DNA of 64,000 nucleotides from Chloranthus sessilifolius. Taxonomy: Eukaryota > Streptophyta > Magnoliopsida > Chloranthales > Chloranthaceae. Positions 10,771 through 21,933 of this stretch are shown here, one piece after another. Location: assembly GCA_021018995.1 (NCBI GenBank), contig CM037596.1:68985367-69049366 (forward strand), read 5' to 3'. The notes beneath the pieces are model-generated. The model did no database searches and had not been told where the DNA came from. It saw only the letters and a list, made by a program, of their open reading frames with translations. Every line of letters begins with the position of its first letter. The first letter of the stretch is position 1. A program made the position numbers and the translations under genes.

Positions 10771-12240
10771 ATGAGTCTGGACAAGGATATCTCTTTGGAG
10801 GAGCTCTCCAATGAGTTCCTCGACTGGTTTGTCAAATTTGAGCATGGCCCTACACCCATTTTTGAAGAAACCGAGGACGTTAATCTAGGGACTGAGGAGA
10901 TTTCTCAAATTACTAAAATCATAATATCGCTGTCTCTCGAAGAAAGAAAAAGCATGATCGACTTTCTTCAGTCATACCAAGACATTTTTGCCTGATCATA
11001 CGAGGACATGTCTATTCTGGACATTGATTTGGTCGAGCATGAGTTACCTCTCTACCTTGATATGAAGCCAGTTAAGCAGAAGCTGAGACGTCTCTGACCC
11101 GAGTGGATGCTGAAAGTTAAAGACGAGGTCATCAAGCAGTATGACGTGAGGTTTCTCATGGCAACTAAGTACTCGCTGTGGCTAGCCAATATTGTGCCTG
11201 TACCAAAGAAGGATGGAACGGTCAGCATGTGCATTGATTTTAGAAACTTGAACAAAGCAAGCCCAAAGGATGATTTCCCATTGCCACACATCGACATCTT
11301 GGTCGATAATACTGCTAAGCATGGGATGCTATCTTTCATAGACGGGCTCTCAGGATATAATCAGATTAAGATGGCAGAGGCAGATCGAGAGAAGACAACA
11401 TTTATCACTCCCTGGGGAACCTTTTGCTACCGAGTCATGCCATTTAGGCTGAAGAATGCCGGTGCAACATGCCAGAGAGCTATGACTGCGCTATTTCATG
11501 ACATGATACATCGAGAAATTGAACTGTAGGTCGATGATATGATAGCCAAATCATCGGAGTGAAGCAATCACTTGGTAAACCTTCAAAAGCTGTTTGAAAG
11601 ACTGAGAAAGTATAGGTTATGTCTGAATCCACAGAAGTGCGCATTTGGCGCTATGTCCGAAAAACTGTTAGGATTCATTGGCAGCAGGAGAGGGATCAAG
11701 GTCGACCCAGTCAAAGTCAAATCTATCACAAAATGCCGCCACCATCTAATGAGAAGGAAGTTAGAGGGTTCTTGGGCAGGATGCAGTATATCAGTTGGTT
11801 CATTACACAACTAACTCCAATCTGCATGCCGATCTTCAAGCTACTAAGGAAGAACTCGCTTGTTGAATGGAATGACGACTGTCAGGCAGTGTTCGACAAA
11901 ATCAAAAGCTATCTCCTCAACCCACTTGTTTTGGTACCACCTGAGCCGGGGAGACCACTCTTGATGTATCTCTCTACAATAAAAGTTTTGATGGGATGCG
12001 TCCTAGGGTAGCATGATGAGACGGGAAGAAGAGAGCATGCCATCTTCTATCTAAGCAAGAAGTTTACTGACTACGAAACGTGCTATTCTTATCTAGAGAA
12101 AGCATGCCTGGCTCTTGTATGGGCTACTTAGAGGCTCTGCCATTACTTACTATCCCAATCCATTCTACTTTTAGCTCGAATGGATCCATTGAAATACCTG
12201 TTCGAGAAGTCGGCTCTCTCCGGATGAATTACACGATGGC
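10771..12240 (+). pseudogene. Tat1 reverse transcriptase and first RNase H
   Basis: RT is recognised from VPKKDGTVSMCIDFRNLNKA (11197-11256), the PWGTFCYRVMPF block, and VDDMIAKS after 11529. The active-site Tyr codon of YVDD is replaced by TAG (11527-11529), and other stops occur (for example around 10993 and 11095). The connection follows as EVRGFLGRMQYIS, and the first RNase H as PLLMYLSTIKVLMGCVLG, then YLSKKFTDYETCYS. Several stops and frame changes cut the unit. Tat2 retains an intact YVDD at 60539-60550. Confidence 0.88.
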
Positions 12241-12399
12241 AACTTTTGTTGTCTGAGTTTGATATCACATGCATCACTCAAAAGTCAATTAAGGGGCAGG
12301 CACTCACTGATCATCTTGCGTACAATCCTTTGCCAGATTATGAACCTTTGAGATCTGAGCTCCCCGATGAGGACATCCTATTCATGACAGAGGACGATA

Positions 12400-12800
12400 C
12401 TGAGGAAGCAGAGGAATCTTGGGTAATGTACTTTGACGGGGTAGCCAATGCTCAGGGTTAGGGAGTTAGCGCCATTCTGATTTTGCCGAAAGGATCACAT
12501 ATACCAGTCTCTATCAAGCTCAACTTTTCTTGCACTAACAACATGGCCAAGTACGAAGCTTGTGCAGTTAGTTTGCAGGCGGCTCTCGATTTGAACGTAA
12601 CTCACCTATGAGTATTCGGTGATTTGTAGTTGATCATATGCTAGACGAATGGAGATTGGAAGACAAAAGATGAGAAACTGATCCCTTACCATGAGCACCT
12701 CGAGGATTTGATAGCTTGCTTCCAAGACGTGACATTCCATATGTCCCCCGGATAAGGAATCGCTTTGCCGACACACTAGCAACTTTGGCATCAATGATAG
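12400..12800 (+). pseudogene. Tat1 second, archaeal-type RNase H
   Basis: WVMYFDGVANAQG (12418 on) carries the first catalytic Asp in FDG; KYEACAVSLQAALDL carries the Glu; VFGD carries the next Asp. This second RNase H, placed after the first RNase H and before integrase, is the feature that defines dual-RNase-H Tat elements. Stops at about 12460 and 12609 break it. It ends with a RIRNRFADTLATLASM segment, as in Tat2 (61390-61790). Confidence 0.82.
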
Positions 12801-13039
12801 AGATCCTGATTGGTACTGAGATGAAGCCGATCATGATCGAGCAAAGGAATGAGCCGACCTTCTACCTCAAGATTGAGGAACCTACAAAGCCTGATGATGA
12901 GCCACCTTGGTTCTCAGATATCAAGAATTTCCTCAAGACACTAACTTTCCCTGAGGGTACATCCAAGACAGATCGGCAAACCATTTAACGTTTAGTGACA
13001 GGTTACGTCATTTGTGGGGAATGCCTTTACAAGTGATCT

Positions 13040-14158
13040 TACAATAACATCTTGCTCAGGTGCCTTACAGAAAGTGAAGCAATCAACATCATGAAGGAGA
13101 TCTACGAGGGAGTATGCGGAGCCCACGCCAGCGGCCACATGCTCGCCAAGAAAATTCTGCGATAGGGATACTTTTGGATCACTATAGAATTAGATTGCTA
13201 CAAATGTGTTCAGAAATGTTACAAGTGTCAGAAACATGCGAGTCTGATACAGGCTCCTACCATCGATCTACACTGCGTGGCCACTCCTTGGCCATTTGCT
13301 GCACGGGGCCTTGACGTCGTCGGAATGATTAATCCAAAAGCATAAAATGGATATCGGTTCATCCTCATCGCCATTGAGTTCTTCACCAAGTGGATAGAAG
13401 CAACATCATATGCCAACATCACGACCAGTCACGTCGAGAAGTTTCTCAAAAATAATATTGTGTGCCGATTTGTAGTACCCAAGGATATTATCACGGACAA
13501 CGGTACAAACTTTGCGAATAAGTGCATCCGAGCCTTCTGTGAGTAATATAAAATCAAGCACCATCGCTCATCACCTTATTAGCCTCAAACTAATGGAGCC
13601 GTGGAAGCTGCGAACAAGACGGTCGTCCGCATCCTTGAGAAGATGGTCGTCACTTATCGAGATTGGAGTGAAATGCTGTCATTTACTTTATGGGACTACA
13701 AAACGTCGATCCATACCGCTACAGGGGAAACACCATTCTCCCTTGTGTATCGAACCGAAGCCATCCTACCGGTAGAGGTTGAAGTACCCTCGCTCTGAAT
13801 CCTCATGGAATCAGGCTTATCTGAAGCAAAGAGAGAGAGATCTCGCTTTGAATAATTGAATCTACTAGACAAGAAAAGACTCCTAGCCTTGTGTCATACT
13901 CAAGTTTACCAGGGGAGAATCACACATGCTTATAATAAATGTGTCCGCGGTCGAGATCGAAAGGTAGGAAGCACTGTATTGAAGAAGATCTTCCCATCCC
14001 TCCACGTCGATTTGAGAGGAAAATTCAAGTTGAACTGGGAGGGACCTTAAGTTGTCCGAGAAATGCTGTCGGGATATGCAATCCGCCTTGCCACCATGGA
14101 CGAAGATCATCTTCCTGAGCCCATCAATGCTGGATACGTACGACGGTTCTACTCTTAG
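13040..14158 (+). pseudogene. Tat1 integrase
   Basis: The zinc-binding N-terminus is visible as HASGHMLAKKILR, a stop, then CVQKCYKCQKH. The catalytic core shows GLDVVG (first Asp, ~13309), ITDNGTNFANK (second Asp, ~13492) and QTNGAVEAANK (Glu, ~13585). The C-terminal part reads KKIFPSLHVDLRGKFK and ends YVRRFYS with TAG at 14156-14158. Stops at about 13163, 13343, 13543, 13579 and 13797 show decay. The order RNase H-second RNase H-integrase ends pol; nothing coding on the plus strand follows. Confidence 0.85.
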
Positions 14159-15600
14159 TCTATTGCGACAAGGTATGTATTGGTGAAACAGATATGTGAC
14201 TGCTTAAGAACCACCCAAAAGAGGCCATCATTCCAAGCACAATAGCCAAAAAGCGTCCCTAAAAATGATGATATCCTTTGCTACCCCATTTGAGCTTGGG
14301 CCTTTCTTTCAATAAACCCCTTCCCCCAAAAAATGTGTACATATATAAAAAAAGGAAAGTAAAGTTACCATCAAAATCTAAAAAAATTGGAAAAACAAAA
14401 CCTCAAAAAGAGATTGCCTAAAATAAGATAAAGGAAAAAGAAAAAAAAAAAAACAAGAATCATGGGGCATGTACAGTAAAATCCCCCAAGGAAGAAAGTA
14501 TGTTGTGAAAAACTGAAGCCGTATCAAGGAAACCTTCTTAGCCCAGCACACCTTCAAATCCTAACCTAATCCATGGCCAAGCTACACCCTGAAGAAAGCC
14601 CTCTTTTTAGGTTCACAAGCAGTCATAGTATTTGTTAAATCAACACAAGCCAAGTTAAGAGACGACACCAGAACCCCATCCAGCCGGCTATGACGGAATT
14701 GACGTTTATGTCGTGGCTTTTGAAAAAAAAATGATGAAAGAAATAAAAAGAAAAGAAAAAAAAAATACAAGCTCAAAGTAAGATGGATGTAGTGAAAACC
14801 CGAAAGGGCACCATGGGTAAAAACAACGAGCTTGTGCGGACCAGGTGAAAACCCGAAAGGGTGCTTGGGATAAGAGAGCTAAACCCATGGACGTGGTGAA
14901 AACTCGAAAGGGTGCCACGGGTAAAAAGAGGGCAAAAACGGGCACAACGAACCCACCTGGGGTGTTGTGAGTAAAAGAGTTTTAAATGAAAAAGATTAAA
15001 AAGAAAGGTTTGATTTGATTGATAGATTGATGTTTGAGAGGCCCTCTTGGTTACTCTCCCTGATCCCTTTTTTCGGCTAGGCTGCTCATGTTAGTTCAAA
15101 TTGGGCCCCGACCAGAATTATCTTTATTAAGCGGCTTCATCAAATGTATGACTCAAGGTAAGGAGAAAGGTTTGACTCAGCCTAAAGGGATTGACATTCC
15201 AGTCTTGGTAAGGGCGCCGAAACTCCCTCAGACCTGACCATTTAAAAGGGGGTTCAACCATGCTCAAAGGGGACCCGAGATGTCACCCTGTGATTGAGGC
15301 ATCAAACCAAAGAAAAAGAGAATAAAGAACAGGGCGAAAAACCCTCTTTGTTAAAAGCGACCTATTAATCAAAAAGAGAGAAGAAAACAAAAAGAACAAC
15401 AAAAAGTCTGTGTAAATATAATAGCTTTTCCTTTTTCATTTACAAATGCACCACTTACACCACAGCCCAAAAAAATAACCGGTGTGATGTCTAGATTTCT
15501 TTCTTTCTTTTTTACAAAAGCAAAAAAAAATAAAAAAATATAAAGAAAATATATATACCAAAAAGTGTGTATCTGTAAAGGAGTTTTTACGCCCCTTTTT
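14159..15600 (+). other. Tat1 3' untranslated region after pol
   Basis: No coding sequence seen. It holds A-rich and AAAGAAAA stretches, the three-hairpin array at 14788-14919, and a segment around 15150-15330 with no recognised feature. The first 850 bases match Tat2's 63165-64000 region closely, so the segment is a conserved part of the family rather than random flank. Confidence 0.65.
14788..14919 (+). ncRNA. Row of three GAAA-capped hairpins in Tat1 3' region
   Basis: Three units spaced 51-53 bp share the core GTGAAAACCCGAAAGGG (third copy CTC for CCC). Each folds as a 7-bp outer stem, an unpaired AAAA on the 5' side, a CCC/GGG stem and a GAAA loop. Outer arms: TGTAGTG/CACCATG (14788-14794 with 14809-14815, one A-C mismatch), CCAGGTG/TGCTTGG (14841-14847 with 14862-14868, with G-T pairs), CGTGGTG/TGCCACG (14892-14898 with 14913-14919). 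The arms differ between units yet pair. Tat2 has the same three at 63761-63892. The structure is seen by eye; function unknown. Confidence 0.7.
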
Positions 15601-15643
15601 TGTGTATTTGATCGGTCCAAAAAGTTATATGTGCAGGAAGGAA

Positions 15644-17177
15644 TCAACGGCCCAGCTTGCACTTCAAGGCACTAATCTCAGCACAAAAACCATCCTCCCG
15701 AACGTTTCGCTCGGTCAACCAACGACCATGCAGGCTCTTGTACCTCTTCCGAGAAGCAGCAGCGGCTCCAAAGGCAAGACTCAAAGATCCCTTAAGACGA
15801 AGGACCACGCTCTCTGCTATCCCTGCTCTGACTTTCTCTTGTGCTAAAAGCTCATGCAGGACCCTCTTTTCATCGATCAACAATTCAATGCGGGTTTAGA
15901 GTGCCGTCTCTTTCTTCTGCCAGGGGCCTCCCATGTCAATACTCTCTGCCTGATCCAGATGATCAGCAGCAGGCTGCTCAGCCAATAACCAAGCCTCGTA
16001 CTCAGGGGAGGACTGAACTAGATCTCCCTGCTCCATATCGCACATCAGCATAAACTGACGCATTTCCCAAAGAGCAGCAATCTAATCTATGTCCCTGGAG
16101 GACCCCTAGAAAAGATCAAGTCACATAGAGGGGGCTTTGTCTCACAAGGCACTTGCTGAGGGCGGCCAAACTGACACAACACTCGAAATGGGAAATAGAA
16201 GGTGCTGCCAGTCATTCCTAGGAGGGTGATGCCCTCATGGTCTCAGGAACGAACTATAGGAAAGATCCGGTCCAACTAAGGAAACCTCCATATTAGCTCA
16301 GCGTCGGCCAACCAAAGCTTCAAAACTGATGAATTGCCCTAAGGAAGCAAGTGACACCTACCCAAAAAGCATCGAGCGGCCTCACCTCGAGCAATGTAAA
16401 AGGGTGGCGCGAGCCCCAAGATAGCAAGGTGCTCACCCAACCAGACCTGAAGCAGTAAGGGACATCCCCTGAGGTTCTCCACCTTACCTAGAGCAAAGGC
16501 ATCGGGGCACCGGTATAATTCAGCAAGGACCAGGTGCATCACCGATCGACCCTCTACCAACTCAATCAAGACATCACAAAGAGCCAGAGAGAAGCTCTCT
16601 CCCTCAGTAAAGAAAAGGAGTTCCGAAATGAGGCTGAGAGCAAAGGCTTTTGCATTAAAGAGATTCCTAATCGGAAATTTTTGAAGACTTTCATCACCGA
16701 AAAGTTCTTTGAGGAATTTGATCGAACACCTTGTGTGCCCCCAATGAAACTTTTCTCGTATTTGAATTTCTTTAAACTGAGGGTAAGGTGAACGGATTTG
16801 GAATAGCCCGACTTCGGCGTGACTCTTGTGAGGCCTCTATGAAGCTTCAAACCGGATAAATTGGATAGCTCCTCAAGAGTGGGAGTTAGCTCCAGCTTCC
16901 CAAAGCGGAACACATGAGCATATGTATTCCAAGACGAAGCTGCCGCATGAAGTAGGTCCCACCGTAGAGGAACCTCAAGGAAGAGGGGAAGACGTGATAG
17001 CCTGAGCTGCTCAAGTTCGGCGAGCTCACTTTCATTCAAGCTCCCATGCCAACTTTTGAGAAAATTGGGCCCCAAGCCCAAAGAAAGGGGTAAATTGGTC
17101 CTAAGCCCTCCATGTAAGGAAGGATTGGAAAGTGGGTCCATAGATGTACAAAGATCTTTCAAGAATATAAAATTCAA
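15644..17177 (-). pseudogene. Antisense extra ORF in Tat1, DUF7745-like
   Basis: Minus-strand reading from 17177 gives a 203-residue ORF with LRWDLLHAAASSWNTYAHVF, then FGKLELTPTLEELSNLSGL, the WxxxxxxFxFGxxxLTPTLEE pattern of DUF7745-like proteins common in plant retroelements. After a frameshift near 16600 the reading continues as LAELYRCPDAFALGK and GCPLLLQVWLGEHL (16339-16569), then a degenerate VLCQFGRPQQVP segment (about 16150). A coiled-coil-like piece rich in Leu, Arg and Glu (15644-15883) may be its C-terminus. It is unspliced in appearance and has stops. Family assignment is from memory of its pattern, not a search; its function is unknown. Confidence 0.65.
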
Positions 17178-17310
17178 TGTATGTTAATGGACCCGCCCTT
17201 GGGAAAGCAAGGAGAGAAAAAATCAGTCAAAAAGGCCAAGTTAAAAAGAAAAGAGAGAGACTTTGGGCTATCTCGGGCATATAAGGCCCCACAGCTCCCC
17301 AGGTACGACC

Positions 17311-17380
17311 TGGTGCAACTATTAGTTGTGCCAATGTAATTTTCACCCATTTAAGCTTGGCGCAACTAATAGTTGCGCCA
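17311..17380 (+). promoter_or_regulatory. Two 23-bp palindromes upstream of antisense DUF7745-like ORF
   Basis: Copy 1 at 17311-17333 and copy 2 at 17358-17380. Copy 2 has perfect 11-base arms TGGCGCAACTA and TAGTTGCGCCA around one base; copy 1 has a T-G variation in one arm. They lie about 130-200 bp upstream of the minus-strand ORF starting at 17177. The same palindrome occurs in both Tat LTRs and near 21368-21431. Confidence 0.75.
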
Positions 17381-17826
17381 GCACAAAACTGCCCCTTTTT
17401 GTGCCTTTATGAGCTGAGTTGGAGATTTTGGTGGGCCTTTGCTGGCCCCCTTTACCAGGTAGCCTGACGCACTTGGTTTATGCTATACAGACATTCAAAA
17501 ATGAAAATTAATAGGGCACCTAACATTGGAATAAGTTGACTATTTGCATAGGAAGAACCCACACTAAGGCATGTTGCCTCAAGGGCCACTTTTATGGGTG
17601 ATCATCAAGACCATCCTGCAAGCAGTCAAATATATGCAGGGGAATGATAACATACAAATCAAAGAAAAGCGCTAAGCATATTGAAAGAGAAAGTCATCCG
17701 AAGAGTGCCACAAATATCTATTACAAACTTTGTAAAATTTTAATGAAATTGTCTCAAAAAGTGCTAAATGTTTTTGTGCAGAAACTAGAGCCTAATCCTT
17801 GCTAGCGCCTTTTGAGTTCTTTCACC

Positions 17827-20256
17827 GACATGAAGAGCCCTGGTAAGTCTGCATATCCCCCACCCGGGACCATGCCTGGGAAATCCTGCTAAGCAAAGAT
17901 TGCGACTCCTTCGCACATGCACGCTGTAAGTTAAAATCAACATCAGAGATCAGGATCAGTGGAGAAACCAAGGATAGTGAAACAGAGAAAGAGCTGAGCA
18001 GCAGGATACTCACCGCCTCCACATCCCGAAGCTTCGAGATGTTACGATGATATGTTGTGAACTCAATAGCCGAGTCAAAATTCTACATTCAGAGGGATAG
18101 GATGTCAGTAACCATGGCAATTATAAAACACATGCAAAAGAAGCCGGGACAAAGGAAGAACAATCGTAAGAAGGCTTACCCCTGGAATCACCTCAGGAGG
18201 AGGGGCCCGGCCGATTCAGTAGAGATGCACGCCTGCTTATCCACATCGGTGCATAGGTTCGAGAGAAAGCTATCATCAAGGCGTAAGAAAGTCCCATAGA
18301 CCACTAACGGATCACCACCAGGGGCACCAGCATGAGAGGTACCCGATGGACCAGCTCCTAAAGAACCCTCACTCGAGGGATCCGTGCTAGAAGGGCCAGC
18401 ACCTGAAGGACCTACCCTTGAAGTATCTGCGGTACCCACCGCCGTTCCACCTCCATCATCCAAGTCATCCCCTTGAGCAAACTATGAACAAAATAGCAAT
18501 CTGCTCAAAAGGAACAAAGGCTGAATTAAAACAAAAAGGGGGACTAATATAATCTAAAAAAGGAAAGGAGAATTACCTGACCGTGCGGGCCGCCAAATAT
18601 GAGGAAATTGGCACTAGGGATGAAGCGCAGCAAGATGAACCAATACGACAGGCACTCGTACCATATATGATAATCTCTGGGCATAAGAAGGGCATCGATA
18701 GGGAGCCCACTATTGAGGAAGGCCGCAATGAGCTCCTCAATGCTGCCAACATGATCCAAAACGTCCGCGGGAGGGTCCATGGGTTTGGCATGATAACCCT
18801 GATACTGGTGCACCACCCGCCCCCCTAAGTAGTAAGCCCTGGCCCTCGCCCCATAGAAGAAAATGATGCGGCAGTTGTTAAATAGGCGTGATGGGCCTAC
18901 AGCTGCCCGATCCCAGAAACGAGACATGAGGTACAGGTCGTGGAGGATCTGCCCAAGTCAAGAGGTGGCCAATCAATCAAACATGCAACATATTAATTAA
19001 GGAGAATTTTCGAGTTGAAATAAACAGAGTTGAAAAAGGGCTTTACCTGCTTAGGGACCATCAGGTCGAGTTGGGACCTCCAGCCCATCTCTAGGTGCTT
19101 CATGCCCACGTCACGACACTGGGCTTGGTTCTAGTTGCTGAGAAGAGGATAGGTCAATGCGTCCAAGTGGAGAGGCAGGCGCCTAGGATGAAAGTGATGG
19201 TATCCCCAAACCTAAGAAGAGCAGTACATAAAAGAATAAGTCAGTAGCATAAAAGGCCATTTAAATAAAATTGATGAAAGCAAAAGAGTTAGGGATTACT
19301 CCAATGTCGCCCAAAAGTCGACAACAGATTTGGAATCCCCGGTGGTAACCCGAGCTATGCCATACATCAACCACGCATATTCAGCCCCGTCCCAGTTGTA
19401 CCTATGGACGTCACCCCAGTTGTCCATAATGCTCAGCAATGTTAGGCTGACTCGACCGCCGCTCGCATTGGTAAAGAGGGTCTTACCCAGCAGAGCAGGA
19501 GAGTGATGCGGCCAGAATGATCGCCCGCTTGGGCGTGATGTAAAGCACCCTATTTGGCTAGCCCAGATCCACCAACTCATCAGCCACGAACATGCTAGAT
19601 AGCCACCCCATCTTAACCTCGTTGCCATGCATTTGCCCACGAGGAGGATACGCCCCTATCAATCGGACGATGTCCTCTTTGCTCGGCACCATGAGACTGG
19701 CTATCAGTATGCCCCCCACCTTGATGCCAGTAATCATGGCCCAATCTATGGGCATCAGCGCCATCTCGGCATAAGGTATGTGGAAGGTCATCGTCTCGTG
19801 GTGGAACCACTCAATCAATGCCTTCAGATACGCGACATCGACCATCATAGCGGGGCAAGATAGGAACTCCCCAAAGCCCACCTGCCCTAGCAAGAACTTC
19901 ACCACAGGGGGGACATAGAGGTAGAAATCATGAAAATCAAGCCACCCCCACGGAATACGATAGGGGGCTGGTCCTACGTCAGAAGAGAAAAAGGCATTAG
20001 ATCATGGAAATAAAGAAAGGCTGCACAAAGAAAGGAAGAACCGAACCTATCTTTTACCTTGTCCGCTATGCCAAAATTTGAAATGTGAATGTACTGTTGG
20101 TGGAGGAGGCCGACTCGGGCAGCCTCACCCTGCATCTCGAGCCAGGGACCTGCCTTGCGATCCACCACAAAAGAACTGCTCCCCCCGCGGACCATAGACT
20201 ACCTTGGACCCCTCCTTGTGGCCCTCCTTAGGCACATATTCTTCATCGCCGGACAT
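17827..20256 (-). pseudogene. Antisense plant-mobile-domain (PMD, MAIN/MAIL-like) gene with about seven exons
   Basis: Exons on the minus strand: E1 20256-20058, E2 19973-19300, E3 19211-19047, E4 18948-18577, E5 18481 to about 18180, E6 18082-18014, E7 17923 to about 17827. The six gaps are 84-98 bp, start GT and end AG (E2's donor has lost one base). E1 has GLLHQQYIHISN; E2 has FLLGQVGFGEFLSCPAMM and TFHIPYAEMALMPIDWAMITG, the PMD signature, then NWGDVHRYNWDGAEYAWLMY; E4 ends with YHIWYECLSYWFI. The E3-E4 and E4-E5 junctions keep phase 0. E5 is Gly/Ser/Pro-rich; E6-E7 are Arg/Ser-rich. Damage: a frameshift at a G-run in E1, one within E2, one stop in E3. Other PMD proteins occur as host genes (MAIN, MAIL1) and as passengers of gypsy and MULE elements. 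Confidence 0.72.
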
Positions 20257-21367
20257 TCTAGGGCAACATGAAACAATCGTATCAGAGCATATCAGTGATA
20301 AAGAACTATTTTTATGCTACACGCCAAGGGAAGGTAGGTTTGCTCACCCTCTTTTTGTTCTTTTTCAGAAAATAAAGATACACACATACAAAAAAATATC
20401 CCTTTTAGATTGAAAATGTAAAAAAATCCTGCCTTTTTTATCTTCAAAAGTAAATAAAAATAAGACAAATGTCCCTTTCACCGTGTTTAAAAATAAAGCA
20501 AGTTAAACAAAAGAAAACCCATCATCACTTCTTTATGCTCCCAAAATCAAAACCCAAAAGTCTCTTTCTTTTATACTCCTTTAAAAAAAAAAAAAAAAAA
20601 AAAACAACCAAAAAAGAAGAAGAGCCTTTCTTTTATAAAAAACAAAACTTCAACAAAAAACCCCTTAGTTTGTGCCTATAAAATAAAAAAAACCAACACA
20701 AAAATAATAAATAAATTAATGCCTTAGTTTTCAAAACAATAAAAAAGGGAGTATATGAATCCCTTGTTTTCCTAAATTTAAGAGAAGTCAAAAATCATTT
20801 TCCTTAAATAAAATCCAAAAAAAGAAACCAAAATCTTTTTTTCTAATTAATTGTCAAAAAAAACAAACACAAAAATCCAAAATCCTTGCTTTATGATTCA
20901 AAAAAAATAAAAATCAATCAAAATAAAACCTCCTTCTTATATAAAATCAAACAAAAAGAGTATATATATGTAGTTAAGCACCAATAAAATCCATAAAATA
21001 ACAACAATAGGGCACCATTCATAAAAAATTGCCAACACATCATCAATAAACAAGCATACAACAAAAATAAACCAATATTCATTAAGGAATGCAAGATCAT
21101 AACCATATTCACAAGAAAAAGCAAAAAAAATAAGAAAGATGGCTTTTTAATAGTCACCTTGTGAAGAAAAAGGGCTCTTTGATCTAGCGTGATTCAGACG
21201 GTCAAATGGTGCGAGTGAAGGCCAGCAATGGGGCACGTGTAGAGGCAATGTAAAGGAACCTTGGGGGGGATTTGGTTTTTGGTTTAGAGAGGGGGAAGAA
21301 GGCAATTTCGAAAAAACACGCTGGCTGCCCGAACTCGGGTTGCTTAAATTTGAAACCTAGGCATACC
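20257..21367 (+). other. Tat1 A-rich non-coding segment upstream of antisense PMD gene
   Basis: No gene seen. It has many A-runs, the longest 22 A at 20583-20604, and AT-rich sequence to 21180. Read from the minus strand it would be the upstream region of the PMD gene, T-rich and without a convincing TATA box. Confidence 0.5.
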
Positions 21368-21431
21368 TGGTGCAACTATTAGTTGCGCCAGGCCATTTTG
21401 AGCCTCTTTTGGCTTGGCGCAACTAATAGTT
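21368..21431 (+). promoter_or_regulatory. Palindrome pair upstream of antisense PMD gene
   Basis: A 23-bp palindrome at 21368-21390 (TGGTGCAACTA / TAGTTGCGCCA) and a right-truncated second copy from 21415 (TGGCGCAACTAATAGTT). The pair and its flanks (ACCTGGTGCAACTATTAGTT, GCTTGGCGCAACTAATAG) match the pair at 17311-17380, so the segment is duplicated within Tat1, once upstream of each antisense gene. Confidence 0.7.
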
Positions 21432-21933
21432 CTTGACCATTAGAATCGGTCTCAGTGCAAATGGTATTCGGATGCATGCAGACTCTCTTTGTTTTGTTTC
21501 CCAACTTACCCCGGAAGTTGTGCTAAGAATAAAGTGGACTGAAAGCGATAGGCATCCCGATCCTACATAGAAAAACTTGAAAAAAATCTAAAAAAATGAT
21601 AAAACAAATTCCCACAGAAAAGCCAAAAATAATAGAATAACTCACATAAGATGATAGAATAATTCATATAAAATAATAGTTCTAAAAAACCAGAAAAATC
21701 CCATAAAATGATAGCTTTAAAAGACCAAAAAATCACATAAACTTAAAACTTGAAAATCTAAAAATCAATAAAAAAAGAGATAAAGAAATTCCCAAAATTT
21801 TTTTACATAAAATAATAGAAGTAATAAAGTAATAAAATCACATGAAATGATAACTCAAAAGCCTAAAAATCACATAAAATGATAAAAACAAAAAATATAA
21901 AAAATTTCCCACATAAAATAACAAAAATATTTT

